NCBI GenBank assembly: GCA_900472575.1
Contig: UCIV01000002.1
Location: forward strand, 1-61,195
Direction: 5' to 3'
Source of the DNA: Hyphomicrobiales bacterium
GTDB taxonomy: Bacteria; Pseudomonadota; Alphaproteobacteria; Rhizobiales; Rhizobiaceae
Length of the DNA stretch: 61,195 nt
In this document: in pieces, positions 25,330 through 34,604 of the stretch
How the letters are laid out: each line of letters opens with the position of its first letter
Position numbering within the stretch: the first letter of the stretch is position 1
Notes under the pieces: model-generated
What the model was told of the DNA's origin: nothing
The model's database searches: none
The model's input: the letters and a program-made list of their open reading frames with translations, nothing else
Program-made: the position numbers and the translations under genes

Positions 25330-26252
25330 TGGCTTGCCTCCTCGGTAACTGCGACCGGTTTTGGGGCGCCGGCATTACGACGGTCGCTACGGCCGTAGTA
25401 AGCTTCGATATAGTTCTGACCGATATTGAGGATCGAGGTGATCAGCAGGTACCAGAGAACAGCCACCAGCAGCATCGGGATGATCTCGAAGGTGCGGTTG
25501 TAAATCGACTGTACGGAGTAGAGCAGGTCGGCCATAGCGATAACGCTGACGAGCGAGGTCGCCTTGATCATGCTGATCAGCTGGTTGCCGGTCGGCGGTA
25601 CGATGGAGCGCATCGCCTGCGGAATAATGATCCGCCACAGGGCACGCGCCTTTGTCATGCCGAAGGCTTCCGCGGTTTCAGCTTGTCCACGATCGACCGA
25701 GATGAGGCCGCCACGGATGATTTCCGCCATATAGGCCGCTTCGTTGAGAGCAAGGCCGACAATCGCCGCCGTCATCGGGGTGATCACCGAATTGGTGTCC
25801 CAGCTGGCAAGCGTCGGACCGAAGGGAATGGCAATCGACAGGTTCGGAAACAGCGTCGACATGTTGTACCAGAAGATTAGCTGGACCAGCAGCGGCGTGC
25901 CGCGAAAGAACCAGATGAACAGAGAGGCAAAACCGCTCGCCAGCCGGTCGCTCGACATGCGCATGATGGCTATGACGAGACCGACGATAACGCCGAGTAT
26001 CATGCCGACGACAGTCAAGCCGAGGCTGACATAAAGCCCCTGGATGACAGTCGGGTCGAAGAAATACTGGGCGACGACCGGCCAGCCGAAATTCTCGTTA
26101 TTGGCGACAATCCAGCCGAAGTCGACGACGACGATGGCGATCACGAGCCAGAGAAGCAGGCGCCAGGTGCGGAACGGCGTGTGGGCGGTTGCCACATCGC
26201 GAAAGTCAGCAGCGCCCGAAGGCGCTGCATTGGTTGTGATATTGTTGCTCAT
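25326..26252 (-). CDS. Amino-acid ABC transporter permease
   Basis: This 308-residue HisM/GlnP-class inner-membrane permease has several transmembrane helices ([39 protein letters not shown]) and the EAA loop region [20 protein letters not shown], which docks the ATPase. Only one permease gene is present, so the channel is probably a homodimer. It overlaps the binding-protein gene by four bases (ATGA). Confidence 0.92.
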   Translation of the reverse strand: MSNNITTNAAPSGAADFRDVATAHTPFRTWRLLLWLVIAIVVVDFGWIVANNENFGWPVVAQYFFDPTVIQGLYVSLGLTVVGMILGVIVGLVIAIMRMSSDRLASGFASLFIWFFRGTPLLVQLIFWYNMSTLFPNLSIAIPFGPTLASWDTNSVITPMTAAIVGLALNEAAYMAEIIRGGLISVDRGQAETAEAFGMTKARALWRIIIPQAMRSIVPPTGNQLISMIKATSLVSVIAMADLLYSVQSIYNRTFEIIPMLLVAVLWYLLITSILNIGQNYIEAYYGRSDRRNAGAPKPVAVTEEASH

Positions 26253-27142
26253 TTCGGAAGCTGTCCGCCGAGGTTGATGCCGGGTTCCTTGATCATGTTG
26301 TTCTCAAGGCCCCACTTCTTCATAATCTTGGCATAGGTGCCGTCCGCCATCATCACCTTGAAGGCGTCGACGAAGATCGGGCCGAGCGGCGAACCCTTCG
26401 GCACGACGGCGCCCTGGAAGATATCGCTGAAGCCGTTGCTCTGGCCGACGCCGGTCAGTTCCAGCTGGCCGCTGGCCTGGGAGACGAAATAGGTGAGCGG
26501 TGCCTGAGACGAGAAGAACGCATCGGCACGCTTCGAGCGGACCGCGAGGATCGAGGCGGGCTGGTCGGTATAGGACTGCACTTCGACGGCGGCCTTGCCG
26601 TCGGCCACGCATTTGTCGGACTGGACCTTGATCACGCGTTCGGCCGAACCGCCGGCCATGACGGAGACGCGCTGGCCGCAGGAGGTATCGAGCGATGTGA
26701 TGCCCTTCGGGTTTCCCTTCAGCGTGGCGAAGACGACGAATTCCTGAACCCAGTCGACGAAATCGTTGGCGGCTTCGCGATCCTTGTAGTCACCGACCGG
26801 GCCGAAGGCGAACTGGTAACGGCCCGAATTGACGCCGGCAAGCAGAGCCGGCAGACCACCGACGGTTGCGTGTTCGATCTTGACCCCGAGAAGCTGGCTG
26901 AGCGCGTCGGTCAGGTCGGCGCTGGCGCCCGTCATGACCGTGCCGGTGACGATTTCATAGGGAGGGAACGAACCGTTGTTGACGGAAATCATCTTGCCGG
27001 CGGACTTGATATCTTCCGGCAGGCGATCATGCAGTTCCTTGTTCACTTCCAGCTTGATGGAAGCATCCTGCGCCTTCGCAACGCCGGCAAAGGCAATGCC
27101 GGCGAGCGCCAGAGCGATGAGTTTCTTATGCGACATGTTCAT
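26249..27142 (-). CDS. Amino-acid ABC transporter binding protein
   Basis: This 297-residue periplasmic solute-binding protein of family 3 has a signal peptide (residues 1-24, cut after AKA). It shows SVNNGSFPPYEIVTGTVMTG and the C-terminal GTYAKIMKKWGL, both typical of polar amino-acid binders. Two cysteines (around DTSCGQ and SDKCVA) may form a disulphide. It delivers substrate to the permease encoded directly downstream. The ligand is unknown; the neighbouring M20 hydrolase suggests an acylated amino acid. Confidence 0.92.
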   Translation of the reverse strand: MNMSHKKLIALALAGIAFAGVAKAQDASIKLEVNKELHDRLPEDIKSAGKMISVNNGSFPPYEIVTGTVMTGASADLTDALSQLLGVKIEHATVGGLPALLAGVNSGRYQFAFGPVGDYKDREAANDFVDWVQEFVVFATLKGNPKGITSLDTSCGQRVSVMAGGSAERVIKVQSDKCVADGKAAVEVQSYTDQPASILAVRSKRADAFFSSQAPLTYFVSQASGQLELTGVGQSNGFSDIFQGAVVPKGSPLGPIFVDAFKVMMADGTYAKIMKKWGLENNMIKEPGINLGGQLPK

Positions 27143-27201
27143 TCCCCTTTTTAGGTGACGTTTTTATCTGATGAAGTGACGTCTGTTGCAGTGTTACGGT
27201 T

Positions 27202-28185
27202 TCAGGTTATCGATAAACCGATACGGCTTCCGTCGGTGTCGTATGCAAAAAGCTCTTCAGGCGTCATGTGGCGTTTCATGATGCCCTGGGCATGCAGTTC
27301 GCCGGCGAAGTCATCAATCATCTTACGGTTGACGGCAAAGCCACTGGCGTCCCAGCCCTTTGGCAGATCGCGCGAGGTTTTCAGCACCTCGTCGAACATC
27401 CAAGGTGTGGTCTCGGCATATTTGCGGCGCTTCTCGGTCCACATTTTCTGCGACTCGTCGATCAGGCGACTGACTTCGGCGATCGCCCACGGGTTCTCGG
27501 CAACGATCCCGGCCTTGATGCCGATCAGGTGCATGCCCGGGACGTAACCGACATCATCGAAATAGCGCTGTTCCTCGTCGCGGAAATCCGACAGGACCTG
27601 GCGGAAGGGCGAGCCCGGCTCGAAATAGCCGTTCGGCATGAACGGGGTGAAGATCGCATCGAGACCACCGTCACGCAGAAGGTCCACCATCGGCTTCTCT
27701 CCGGGACATGCTTCGATAAGGCCAGGCTGGCCAAAGCCATCGAGGCGGTCGGTGATCGGATGCGCCTCGGTCAGGCGGCCAGCATACCACATGGCGTCCG
27801 TGACCTCGACACCTTCACGGCGAATGGCGGCGCGTGTCCAGGTATTGCCGCTGTCGCGCCAGCCGGTCACGCCGATGCGCTTGCCCTTGAGCTGGCCTAG
27901 TGTTGTGATATCGCTATCGGCCATGGTCATGATGCAGCGATGGCGGAAACCGCGCATGATGAAATTGGGTATGCCGACGACACTGTCATCGCCGTCATGG
28001 CGCAGCTGCGAGTAGCGGCTGAACGACATTTCGGCCGCATCGTGGTCGGGATCCTTGCCCACATGCGAGACCAGCGTACCGATGCGGTCGACCTCAAGGT
28101 CGAGCTTATCGGAGGAGACGTCACCGAGAACCAGCGGCGTCATGTAGTCCCAGTCACGCAGTGCAATTCTAAGGCGCAGTGTCAT
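27202..28185 (-). CDS. 4,5-dihydroxyphthalate decarboxylase-like / NMT1-fold protein
   Basis: This 327-residue protein has the periplasmic-binding fold but no signal peptide. It resembles 4,5-dihydroxyphthalate decarboxylase-type proteins: FSRYSQLRHDGDDSVVGIPN, then FRHRCIMTMADSDI, GKRIGVTGWRDSGNTWTRAA. It heads the ABC operon, 59 bases before the binding protein. Either it is a cytoplasmic enzyme acting on an aromatic acid or it is a mis-localised binding protein; the absent leader favours an enzyme. Transcription starts opposite the MocR gene. Confidence 0.75.
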   Translation of the reverse strand: MTLRLRIALRDWDYMTPLVLGDVSSDKLDLEVDRIGTLVSHVGKDPDHDAAEMSFSRYSQLRHDGDDSVVGIPNFIMRGFRHRCIMTMADSDITTLGQLKGKRIGVTGWRDSGNTWTRAAIRREGVEVTDAMWYAGRLTEAHPITDRLDGFGQPGLIEACPGEKPMVDLLRDGGLDAIFTPFMPNGYFEPGSPFRQVLSDFRDEEQRYFDDVGYVPGMHLIGIKAGIVAENPWAIAEVSRLIDESQKMWTEKRRKYAETTPWMFDEVLKTSRDLPKGWDASGFAVNRKMIDDFAGELHAQGIMKRHMTPEELFAYDTDGSRIGLSIT

Positions 28186-28227
28186 TCGAGCTACTCATGT
28201 CAGAAAATGCTGATGTACTGAGATTAA

Positions 28228-28273
28228 AATGTTCATTTTGAAATGATCAAATGTTATTACGTTATTGAACATT
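28228..28273. promoter_or_regulatory. Inverted repeat, candidate MocR operator
   Basis: AATGTTCA (28228-28235) and TGAACATT (28266-28273) are perfect inverted arms 30 bases apart. A smaller palindrome, CATTTTGAAATG (28234-28245), overlaps the left arm. The sites fill the gap between divergent starts at 28185 and 28289, the usual place for MocR control. Confidence 0.6.
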
Positions 28274-28288
28274 AAATCTGGTGATAAA

Positions 28289-29614
28289 ATGAGCGACGCC
28301 TATAATTCGACTTGGTTTGCCGAAAAATTAAGCGACCGCACAATTCGCGGAATTGCCTTGGAAACCAGTGCGTTGATCCGTGCCGGCGCTCTGCCGGTTG
28401 GCGCGAAATTGCCTCCAATCCGTGACCTGGCATTTTCGCTCGGTGTCAGCCCGGCAACCATTTCCGAGGCCTGGAGCGACCTTCGCAGGCAAAAGATCAT
28501 CACTGGCAGGGGGCGGAACGGTACTTGGGTGAGCGGCGATCGCTTCATCGCCAAGCCTGAACGGCTGGCGAGTTCGGGACATTACGGCGCCGGCGCTCTA
28601 GATCTCACCATGGCCGTGCCGGACCCCGCCTTGCTGCCGCCGCTCGAAAGGGCGCTTGCCTACGGTGCTTTAGCGCAAAACCTCAACAGCTATGAACGCA
28701 GCCGAATTCTGCCGGAACTGGAGGCCGAGGTCCGCAAGACCTGGCCGTATGAGGCGGAGGCATTTCTGGCGATGAATGGCGGCTATAACGCGGTCTACAC
28801 TGCGATCCACGCATTGGTGACGCCCGGCGCGCCGGTGGCGATCGAGGAGCCGACCGCCATGCGTCTGCTCGATATTCTCGAACATCAGGGCGCCCGCATC
28901 ATTCCGGTGAAATGCGACGAGCAAGGGCCGCTGCCATCATCATTGAACGAAGCTATGCTCTATAAGCCCGTCGTCTTCCTGTTCCAACCCAGATTGCATT
29001 CGGTTACCGGCAGGACGGTAACTCCGAAGCGGCTTGGCGAGCTTGCCGACGTCTTGCGCTACAGCGACGCGGTGATCATCGAGGATGATGGTATGGGAGA
29101 CATCTCGTCCGCGGAACGTCATTCGCTTGGCCGGGAGTTTCCCGACAGGGTTATCCATGTCCTATCGCTGTCCAAAACGCTTGGGCCGGACCTGCGCCTG
29201 GCTGTGTTGTCGAGTACCAAGGCAATCGTCGAACAGGTGCAGTCCTATCGCAGTTTCAGTGCTGCCTGGACCAGTCGGGTTCTACAAGCCGCCGGCACAT
29301 GGCTTTTGCGTCAGCCTGAAACCGCACACTGCATCGCCGCGGCCAGGATCACCTATGACGAACGGCGAAACAGGCTTGCAGACGCTCTTCGTGAGCGTGG
29401 TCTGACGGTCCAAGTGGGGCACGGTCTGGCTCTATGGGTGCCCGTGGAATCGGAACCTTTCGCGATGGTGACGCTTGCTGCTCATAATATCGCGGTTAAT
29501 TCGGGCAGCAAGTTTTGCGTGGGCAGTAGCGCGAACATTCGGGTGGCAACCTCGATGCTAAAAGAAGGGTTTGATGAGGTCGCCCATGCAATTGCTTTGG
29601 CGCGTAGTCCATAA
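28289..29614 (+). CDS. MocR-type GntR/aminotransferase regulator
   Basis: This 441-residue protein has an N-terminal GntR winged helix (about 5-75; LPPIRDLAFSLGVSPATISE) followed by an aminotransferase-fold effector domain with the PLP lysine in LSLSKTLGPDLRL and IIEDDGMGDI ahead of it. The ATG at 28289 gives the normal family N-terminus; a TTG at 28265 is possible. It is divergent from the dihydroxyphthalate-decarboxylase-like/ABC operon and most likely activates it when PLP reacts with the imported amino compound. Confidence 0.88.
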   Translation: MSDAYNSTWFAEKLSDRTIRGIALETSALIRAGALPVGAKLPPIRDLAFSLGVSPATISEAWSDLRRQKIITGRGRNGTWVSGDRFIAKPERLASSGHYGAGALDLTMAVPDPALLPPLERALAYGALAQNLNSYERSRILPELEAEVRKTWPYEAEAFLAMNGGYNAVYTAIHALVTPGAPVAIEEPTAMRLLDILEHQGARIIPVKCDEQGPLPSSLNEAMLYKPVVFLFQPRLHSVTGRTVTPKRLGELADVLRYSDAVIIEDDGMGDISSAERHSLGREFPDRVIHVLSLSKTLGPDLRLAVLSSTKAIVEQVQSYRSFSAAWTSRVLQAAGTWLLRQPETAHCIAAARITYDERRNRLADALRERGLTVQVGHGLALWVPVESEPFAMVTLAAHNIAVNSGSKFCVGSSANIRVATSMLKEGFDEVAHAIALARSP

Positions 29615-29841
29615 GCGCGCGCACGGCGCCTCAACAAAGGGGGGTTAGGCCGACGTTGCCGAGGCCTATAGAGTTAGCGCCAGCTGTGGGACGTTCCCTC
29701 TTGCCAAAAAAAGGGTTGGGCCATCTATGGATTGAATAGCCAGTCTAACCCTTCGACTAGCGTCGTACTACCATATCAAACAGGGGACCCCGATTATATC
29801 AGGTCCGCCGAAAATATCAATGAAGATATTCAAATAAAGAG

Positions 29842-30334
29842 TTGTTTTTAAACGAAACTCTGAAATTAGTGCCTACCGCATCAACAAGAGCCTTAGCCTT
29901 CATAAAGAAGGCTAACAGCGAAGAACTGACCGCCTACTACTGCCCCGCTGGTGTCCCGACGATTGGGTTTAGAAACACAGAGACCGCCCCTAAAGTCGAT
30001 GGTCAGCGAAAGCAGACCATCACCAAAGCCGAAGCTGAACGCCTATTGCGCGACGATCTAGCTGGCTTCGGACGGGATGTTGCCACGCTCGTCAAAGTCC
30101 CGCTCACCGATGATTAAATCGGGGCTCTCGTATCCTTCGCTACAATCTAGGACGGGAGCGTTGGCATCGTCTACGTTGCTACAGCGGATCAATATGAGGG
30201 CGCCTCTGAAAGACATTGGAGCCTGTTGGCTTCAATGGAACAAAGCCCGTGTTAATGGCGCCGTGACCCCGCCACGAGGGCTGACAATCCGCCGTCAGGC
30301 GGAATATGATCTGTTCAAGTCGGCGGTTCAGTGA
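29842..30334 (+). pseudogene. Phage lysozyme (GH24), broken
   Basis: The first part reads ALAFIKKANSEELTAYYCPA, then GVPTIGF, with the catalytic-glutamate context of T4-type lysozymes, up to VKVPLTDD, then TAA at 30116. The same frame continues IGALVSFA before further stops, and from about 30158 another frame supplies the C-terminus (LKDIGACWLQWNKARVNG, RRQAEYDLFKSAVQ). Two stops and a frameshift make it inactive. There is no ATG; the frame opens with TTG. Confidence 0.75.
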
Positions 30335-30458
30335 TCGGGGCTTTTCCGTCCACATAGCCGAAGCGGCCAGTCATCCAAGTCTGGACGACGTAAACCGACG
30401 CAAAGATCGCGATTGAGAATAAGGAATGTTGCTACGAGTGGGCGGCCTTCTAAAAACT

Positions 30459-30797
30459 TCATGAAGATCGAACGTTGTCATTCTGGATCGGTTCCCCGTC
30501 CGCTTGGGGCGCATAGCCCAGCAGCCATATTTCCATTCGCTCCGGGTTCTGGTCGTGAACGAACGGACACCGTGTTGCCGTTTCCCCGCGTTCGCCAGCT
30601 TCTCTTCCAAGATGAAAGAGATGGATGCGTTCGATAGCGATTAGATCGTCAAAATCGACTGCAGCATAACCGTCATGCCATGCGCTGCGCTCAGTTCCGG
30701 CGTCACGATAAGGATTTGTCGCTTGCGGCATGCCGATTCGTCCGGCTCTGCGCCCTTCATCAAAGCACTTCGTGTAAATCACATCATCTTGCGACAT
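30459..30797 (-). CDS. Tandem RMF-like (ribosome modulation factor) protein
   Basis: This 112-residue protein contains two copies of the RMF/CrpP-type pattern. Repeat 1 is FDEGRRAGRIG, then NPY, then AWHDGY. Repeat 2 is LGREAGERG, then RCPF, then IWLLGY. Each follows G-x-x-AG-x-x-G...(C/N)P(Y/F)...W-x-x-GY, the core of the 55-residue E. coli RMF that dimerises 70S ribosomes. A central acidic linker joins them (AVDFDDLIAIERIH). It is intact among broken phage genes. The ribosome site is weak (GGA 10 bases before ATG). Ribosome binding is inferred from the motif only. Confidence 0.65.
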   Translation of the reverse strand: MSQDDVIYTKCFDEGRRAGRIGMPQATNPYRDAGTERSAWHDGYAAVDFDDLIAIERIHLFHLGREAGERGETATRCPFVHDQNPERMEIWLLGYAPQADGEPIQNDNVRSS

Positions 30798-30912
30798 TTG
30801 AGCGATCCGCGTTGAGGATGCAGCCTAACCGAATAAAGTGACTTTCGTTCCAGCCGATCGCATCGATTGTGCGGCTTAAATAGCTCAAACACTAGCTATT
30901 GAGGCCCGATTT

Positions 30913-31194
30913 ATGGCTGTTGCCCAACTCGTTTTATCTATCATCAAATTCGAGGCCGCAGTCATGTCCTGCGACTTTCAAAGCCAGGAATTGGACGCAG
31001 GGCAGGGCTATACCTTCGCCTCTACATCTAAGAAGTATCTGATCATCACCGCATTGGTTGACATCTACGTCGCATTTTCGAGCGGTGCAGCCGCCCCGAA
31101 TGCCGCCGTTACTCCGCGCATCTAGATCGCTGCCGGTCAGTCGTTCCCGTTCTCCATTCGCTCAGCCGTGAAAGAAACGATCGTATCAGCCTAA
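30913..31194 (+). pseudogene. Phage structural protein with in-frame TAG
   Basis: The frame MAVAQLVLSIIKFEAAVM to AAAPNAAVTPRI is stopped by TAG at 31123-31125. It then continues in the same frame as IAAGQSFPFSIRSAVKETIV and ends at TAA. Composition and layout suit a small phage head or tail decoration protein. One nonsense mutation is the only lesion seen. Confidence 0.45.
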
Positions 31195-32197
31195 TGGGTG
31201 GACTTCGGTCTAGGTTTCGGCTTCTCGAACGTCGGTTTCTGAAGCCCGCTGGCGCTGCGTTAGAGCGACTTCGCCCGCTGTCTTACATCAAGGCACTCGG
31301 CAATGAATACAGTGGTGGTCAGGGTCTCGGTGCAGCTTCACCGGCTGTCGGCGGCACGGTCCACGGCGTGGCATATGAAGACATCACGGATGGCAGCTTC
31401 CAACTGTGGTTTCCGCACTATGGAGCATCGGCTGTTTACGGCGAATGCTCTACCGGCGGAACCGCCTTGATCGATGCGTCGATCAAGTGGATCGATGCGA
31501 CCGGTGTTCAGAGAATCACAGTTCTTCAAACCAAAGCCGGTGCAAACGTCGCTTCAGCTAGCGCTTTCCCGAATGCGACCAGTGACAAGAAGGCGCGAAC
31601 GGTGCAAACTTCAACGTCGCGTCCAAGATCACTGGTGCGACGGCGGTCAATGCTGGTGCGATGCTTGCGACTGGTGCTATCTATCTGAACAAAAGCCTGA
31701 CCGGTTGGAGCTGGGTGCTGGCACCGCACGTACAGCGCAAGGCGTTTATTCTCCGGAACATAAGCTAAAAGCGGCGGAAATCCGTGAGCTGTCCACTGAT
31801 CCAAGCCATCAAATACTGATTACTTCATCGATCTCCCTTGCGAGCATGGCAAAAGAATACTCGGTCAGCATCGTATGCGGAACAGAGACAAGGAATGCGT
31901 CGTTGAGATTAGCAAGAATGGCGGCAACTATGCTTCCATGAAATACAGCATCAACCTTGCGACAGGCGTTGTGCCCGCACAACCTGCGATGATGGCACTG
32001 CACAGGTTCATCAAAGCATGACGGTGACACAAGATGCTGGTGGATTTTGGCGCATGGTGGTCCGGATCGCTTATGACGCGACGATGCCAGCTGATCCGTT
32101 CCTGTTCGTTAGAATGTCTAACGATACAGCCGGAACAACCACCTACACCGGTGACAACACTTCCACCCTGAAGATTTGGGGCTACGACGTCCACTAA
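31195..32197 (+). pseudogene. Phage tail-fibre-like gene, multiple frameshifts
   Basis: Fragments in alternating frames read as one extracellular phage protein: AYEDITDGSFQLWFPHYGAS, DASIKWIDATGVQRITVL, then in another frame NVASKITGATAVNAGAMLAT and LNKSLTGWSWVLAPH, then EISKNGGNYASMKYSINLAT. The last 59 codons (32018-32197) give TYTGDNTSTLKIWGYDVH, the carbohydrate-binding-like ending common in tail fibres. At least three frame changes are needed. Confidence 0.5.
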
Positions 32198-32379
32198 AAC
32201 GCGATTCCGAAGACGTAGACGTATGCCTCCGCGAGCACCAAATAAGCATACATTACAAAGTTGTAGATCGTCAGGCGCATCGTATGGCTCCGTTAAGCTG
32301 ACCTAGCCTAGAGCCTCCGGTGACGGGCGATATATGATCTTCGGATCGTGGGTGAGCAGCAACCAATTCTCAGAATGCT

Positions 32380-32535
32380 TTACGACTTCGGGTTAACCAC
32401 CTCTGAAGCGGGCGCATCGTTGATCTCACCGGGCGTCTGGAAAAATGTGTAATAGCCCGCAAGCATAAGGCCCAACACAAAGATTGCAGCGACGAAAATG
32501 TACATGCGCGAACGTGCTTGGCTTCCAGTGCTCAT
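32380..32535 (-). CDS. Short single-pass membrane protein
   Basis: This 51-residue frame has one strong transmembrane helix (MYIFVAAIFVLGLMLAGYY, residues about 11-29), a basic N-terminus (QARSR) that predicts an inside start, and an acidic tail (PGEINDAPASEVV). An AAGGA box lies about 6 bases before the ATG. No family recognised; small phage or stress membrane proteins look like this. Confidence 0.5.
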   Translation of the reverse strand: MSTGSQARSRMYIFVAAIFVLGLMLAGYYTFFQTPGEINDAPASEVVNPKS

Positions 32536-32859
32536 CGTTGATCCTTGCTGTTTTTGACGACGGAAAAACGGACGACGCCCATATTAGTTGCCTAGCTTAG
32601 CCCGCAGATTTCATAAATACCAACACGGCACAGAGACAGGCGAGATTAGCCGCCTGTCAGCCAACCATTTCCCTACAAAATCATATTTTCAGAAGATTTT
32701 TTCAAAGGCCCAAAATCCTTTCGCTCCACCCATCTGATCTGAAACCCCGCCAGCCGAGGGCAAGCTAGTTCGCGATGCAAACGCCCTCGAATGGCTGAAC
32801 AAAGGTGAATTCCTAGCTGACGAATCCAAACGCTCATTCGAGCGGAACAAGACTATCGC

Positions 32860-33138
32860 GTGCCGGGACGCATTCTGGCTGCACTTACGGCATTGGAGAG
32901 GGGTATAGCTGCGACGAACGCTGATGCCACCGAACTGAAGCGGACCACAGCTAACACCGCCGCGATTTCCACCGTCTTCACGGACGCTGTTAAGGCTGAA
33001 GAAGCTGAACAGATCGATGATGCCGAAGTCCGCACCGAATCTCTGAAGACGCTGCACGGCTTAATGACAGATGAGTATGTGCCTCACGCCATTCTCGCCG
33101 ATATCGCGAAATACATCATCGAGAGCCGTATCGGCTAA
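32860..33138 (+). CDS. Hypothetical helical protein, possibly frameshifted start
   Basis: This 92-residue frame reads RILAALTALERGIAATNADA, then KAEEAEQIDDAEVRTESLK, and is strongly helical. Coding-like text in a different frame just upstream (ANALEWLNKGEFLADESKRS) suggests the original gene started near 32760 and suffered a frameshift at about 32855. The ATG at 32860 lacks a good ribosome site. A terminator follows. Confidence 0.4.
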   Translation: MPGRILAALTALERGIAATNADATELKRTTANTAAISTVFTDAVKAEEAEQIDDAEVRTESLKTLHGLMTDEYVPHAILADIAKYIIESRIG

Positions 33139-33164
33139 TCATCGAGCCACAGCCTGAAACGAGA

Positions 33165-33190
33165 AAGCCCGCGCGCGTTATGGCGGGCTT
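33165..33190. terminator. Bidirectional hairpin terminator
   Basis: AAGCCCGC (33165-33172) pairs with GCGGGCTT (33183-33190). It lies between convergent genes, with a TTT-containing flank on the plus side and a TTTC flank on the minus side. Confidence 0.6.
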
Positions 33191-33214
33191 CCGTTTATTC
33201 GAATACAGCGCCGA

Positions 33215-33490
33215 TTAGGCGGCAGCTTCGCCGACGATGATGATGCGGGACAGAACGCGGTCATAGCCGACGATTTCACGGGCGACGCGGAGGGCGCGGG
33301 CCTGATCGCTGGATGAGTGAACAACGCCTTCGAGCACGATGTAATCGCCTGTCACATCGACCGATAAATCTCTGCCGTCAAAATTGGCGAGATAGCTGAG
33401 TTCGGTTTCGATCGCCGTCTTCTCCATGGAGATGCCGTGATCGCGGGCGAATTCGAAAGTGGCGGAAGGCTGAAGGGTCGAAAGAAACAT
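33215..33490 (-). CDS. BON-domain protein
   Basis: This 91-residue protein is made of a single BON domain: TAIETELSYLANFDGRDLSV, DVTGDYIVLEGVVHSSSDQ, REIVGYDRVLSRIII. BON domains bind membranes or phospholipids and occur in osmotically induced OsmY proteins, but no signal peptide is seen here. The ATG at 33490 has GAGGA 7 bases upstream and is preferred over 33508. It appears intact and may be a host gene or a phage cargo gene. Confidence 0.8.
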   Translation of the reverse strand: MFLSTLQPSATFEFARDHGISMEKTAIETELSYLANFDGRDLSVDVTGDYIVLEGVVHSSSDQARALRVAREIVGYDRVLSRIIIVGEAAA

Positions 33491-33540
33491 TTTGCTGTCC
33501 TCGAACATGAATGCACGATGAACAAACCGTTGTGCGACGT

Positions 33541-33945
33541 TTATGTTCCGGTCGCGGTGAGACTATTTTCTTGTCGCATCCTGAGTGCATCGATCGATGC
33601 GGCGAAAGTGTCGTTGGCACGCGCCTCTAGCACAGCCGCATCGCCGGTATCGAACTCCAGGTCCAGCGCATCGATCGTGTGCCACGCTTCGACATGCTCC
33701 ATTCTGGCGGCACCAATCCGGCTGATGAGCTTTTGATTTGACGCAGCAAGAACCTTTGCATCGGCAATCAAGGTGGCGATCGTGCGCCGTTCTGTTCGAC
33801 AGCGCTGGTCAGAACGACATTGCGTTGACTGAGGTTGTTGATCTCAGCCGATGAGACGCGGTGAGAGACGTACCAGCCGCCACCAATTGACGACGACAGC
33901 GATGATAAGGGCTATGATTGCGTACAGGTGGAATTGGGCGAACAT
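33541..33945 (-). pseudogene. i-spanin-like (Rz) phage gene, frameshifted
   Basis: The minus strand starts MFAQFHLYAIIALIIAVVVN, an N-terminal membrane anchor, followed by NWWRLVRLSPRL, then a TGA. A frame change continues AEINNLSQRNVVLTSAVEQ, and a further change gives TLIADAKVLAASNQKLISRI to RMRQENSLTATGT. Anchor plus coiled-coil is the layout of phage inner-membrane spanins. Two frameshifts make it inactive. Confidence 0.45.
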
Positions 33946-33963
33946 GCCTATGTGGCGGCAATG

Positions 33964-34269
33964 TCATTCATCGCTCACGCGCATTGAGTCCCACATGACC
34001 TCCTCCAAGGGCGTTTCACTGATAGAAGCGACGAGACCGGATTTTTGTGACATTGCGTGATTGCGAACCGCTAAGCAATGCTCTTCCATCGGCGGTCCAC
34101 CGCCCTTGACAGGATCGACGTGCAGACTGGACTTTTTCACATCGAGATAAAAGAAGAGGCGGATTAGGGCGAGGGGTGAGAATACGCCCGCAATGAAGTC
34201 GCCCACTTCGGTCAGATCGCCTGTTGTGAGGAACGACCATTTCTTCCGCTTCCGCGTGTGACCCGTCAA
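33964..34269 (-). CDS. Phage-type membrane protein, hypothetical
   Basis: This 101-residue frame has TTGDLTEVGDFIAGVFSPLA, a motif seen in small phage and bacterial proteins (GDFxAGxxSPLA) where a second hydrophobic segment follows (LIRLFFYLDV). The end (MSQKSGLVASISETPLEEVM) looks ordinary. The hydrophobic segment appears shortened, so the gene may be damaged. Confidence 0.4.
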   Translation of the reverse strand: MTGHTRKRKKWSFLTTGDLTEVGDFIAGVFSPLALIRLFFYLDVKKSSLHVDPVKGGGPPMEEHCLAVRNHAMSQKSGLVASISETPLEEVMWDSMRVSDE

Positions 34270-34451
34270 AGGCGGCAGGATCTTCGTGAACCAGAGAACG
34301 TCTTTTTGCCAATGTAGGCCCGGTTGGTGTGCCGGTCTCGGATTATGTAAACGAACCCGACGTAATCGCCGATATCGGCGCTGGAGAACGGCTCACCTTG
34401 GTAGGTCCACAATATGCGTCTTCTCCAAACGCATATTTTATCCCGCCCCAT
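34266..34451 (-). pseudogene. GIY-YIG-like phage endonuclease remnant
   Basis: The frame reads RILWTYQGEPFSSADIGDYV, then GFVYIIRDRHTNRAYIGKKT. This matches the start of phage GIY-YIG-type proteins (YxGFVYxI...YIGKKxFW). After KKTF the sequence leaves the family and stops, so only the first catalytic strand pair remains. Confidence 0.55.
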
Positions 34452-34604
34452 TATTCACGTTGATAAGTAGGCCTTAATATATGCTCTTCGAATATTCGCG
34501 GTAAGCGCCGCCAATCTCCACTCCGATACAAGCCTTTGGTACGATATCGTACCGCAACGCCGGGGGCGTCCGCGCGTTATCGACGCGAACGCGGGAGTGG
34601 TAAG

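Noticed and set aside
29640..29840. Phage attachment site or tRNA at the prophage border
   Set aside because: No tRNA and no matching direct repeat found near 36.3 kb by eye.
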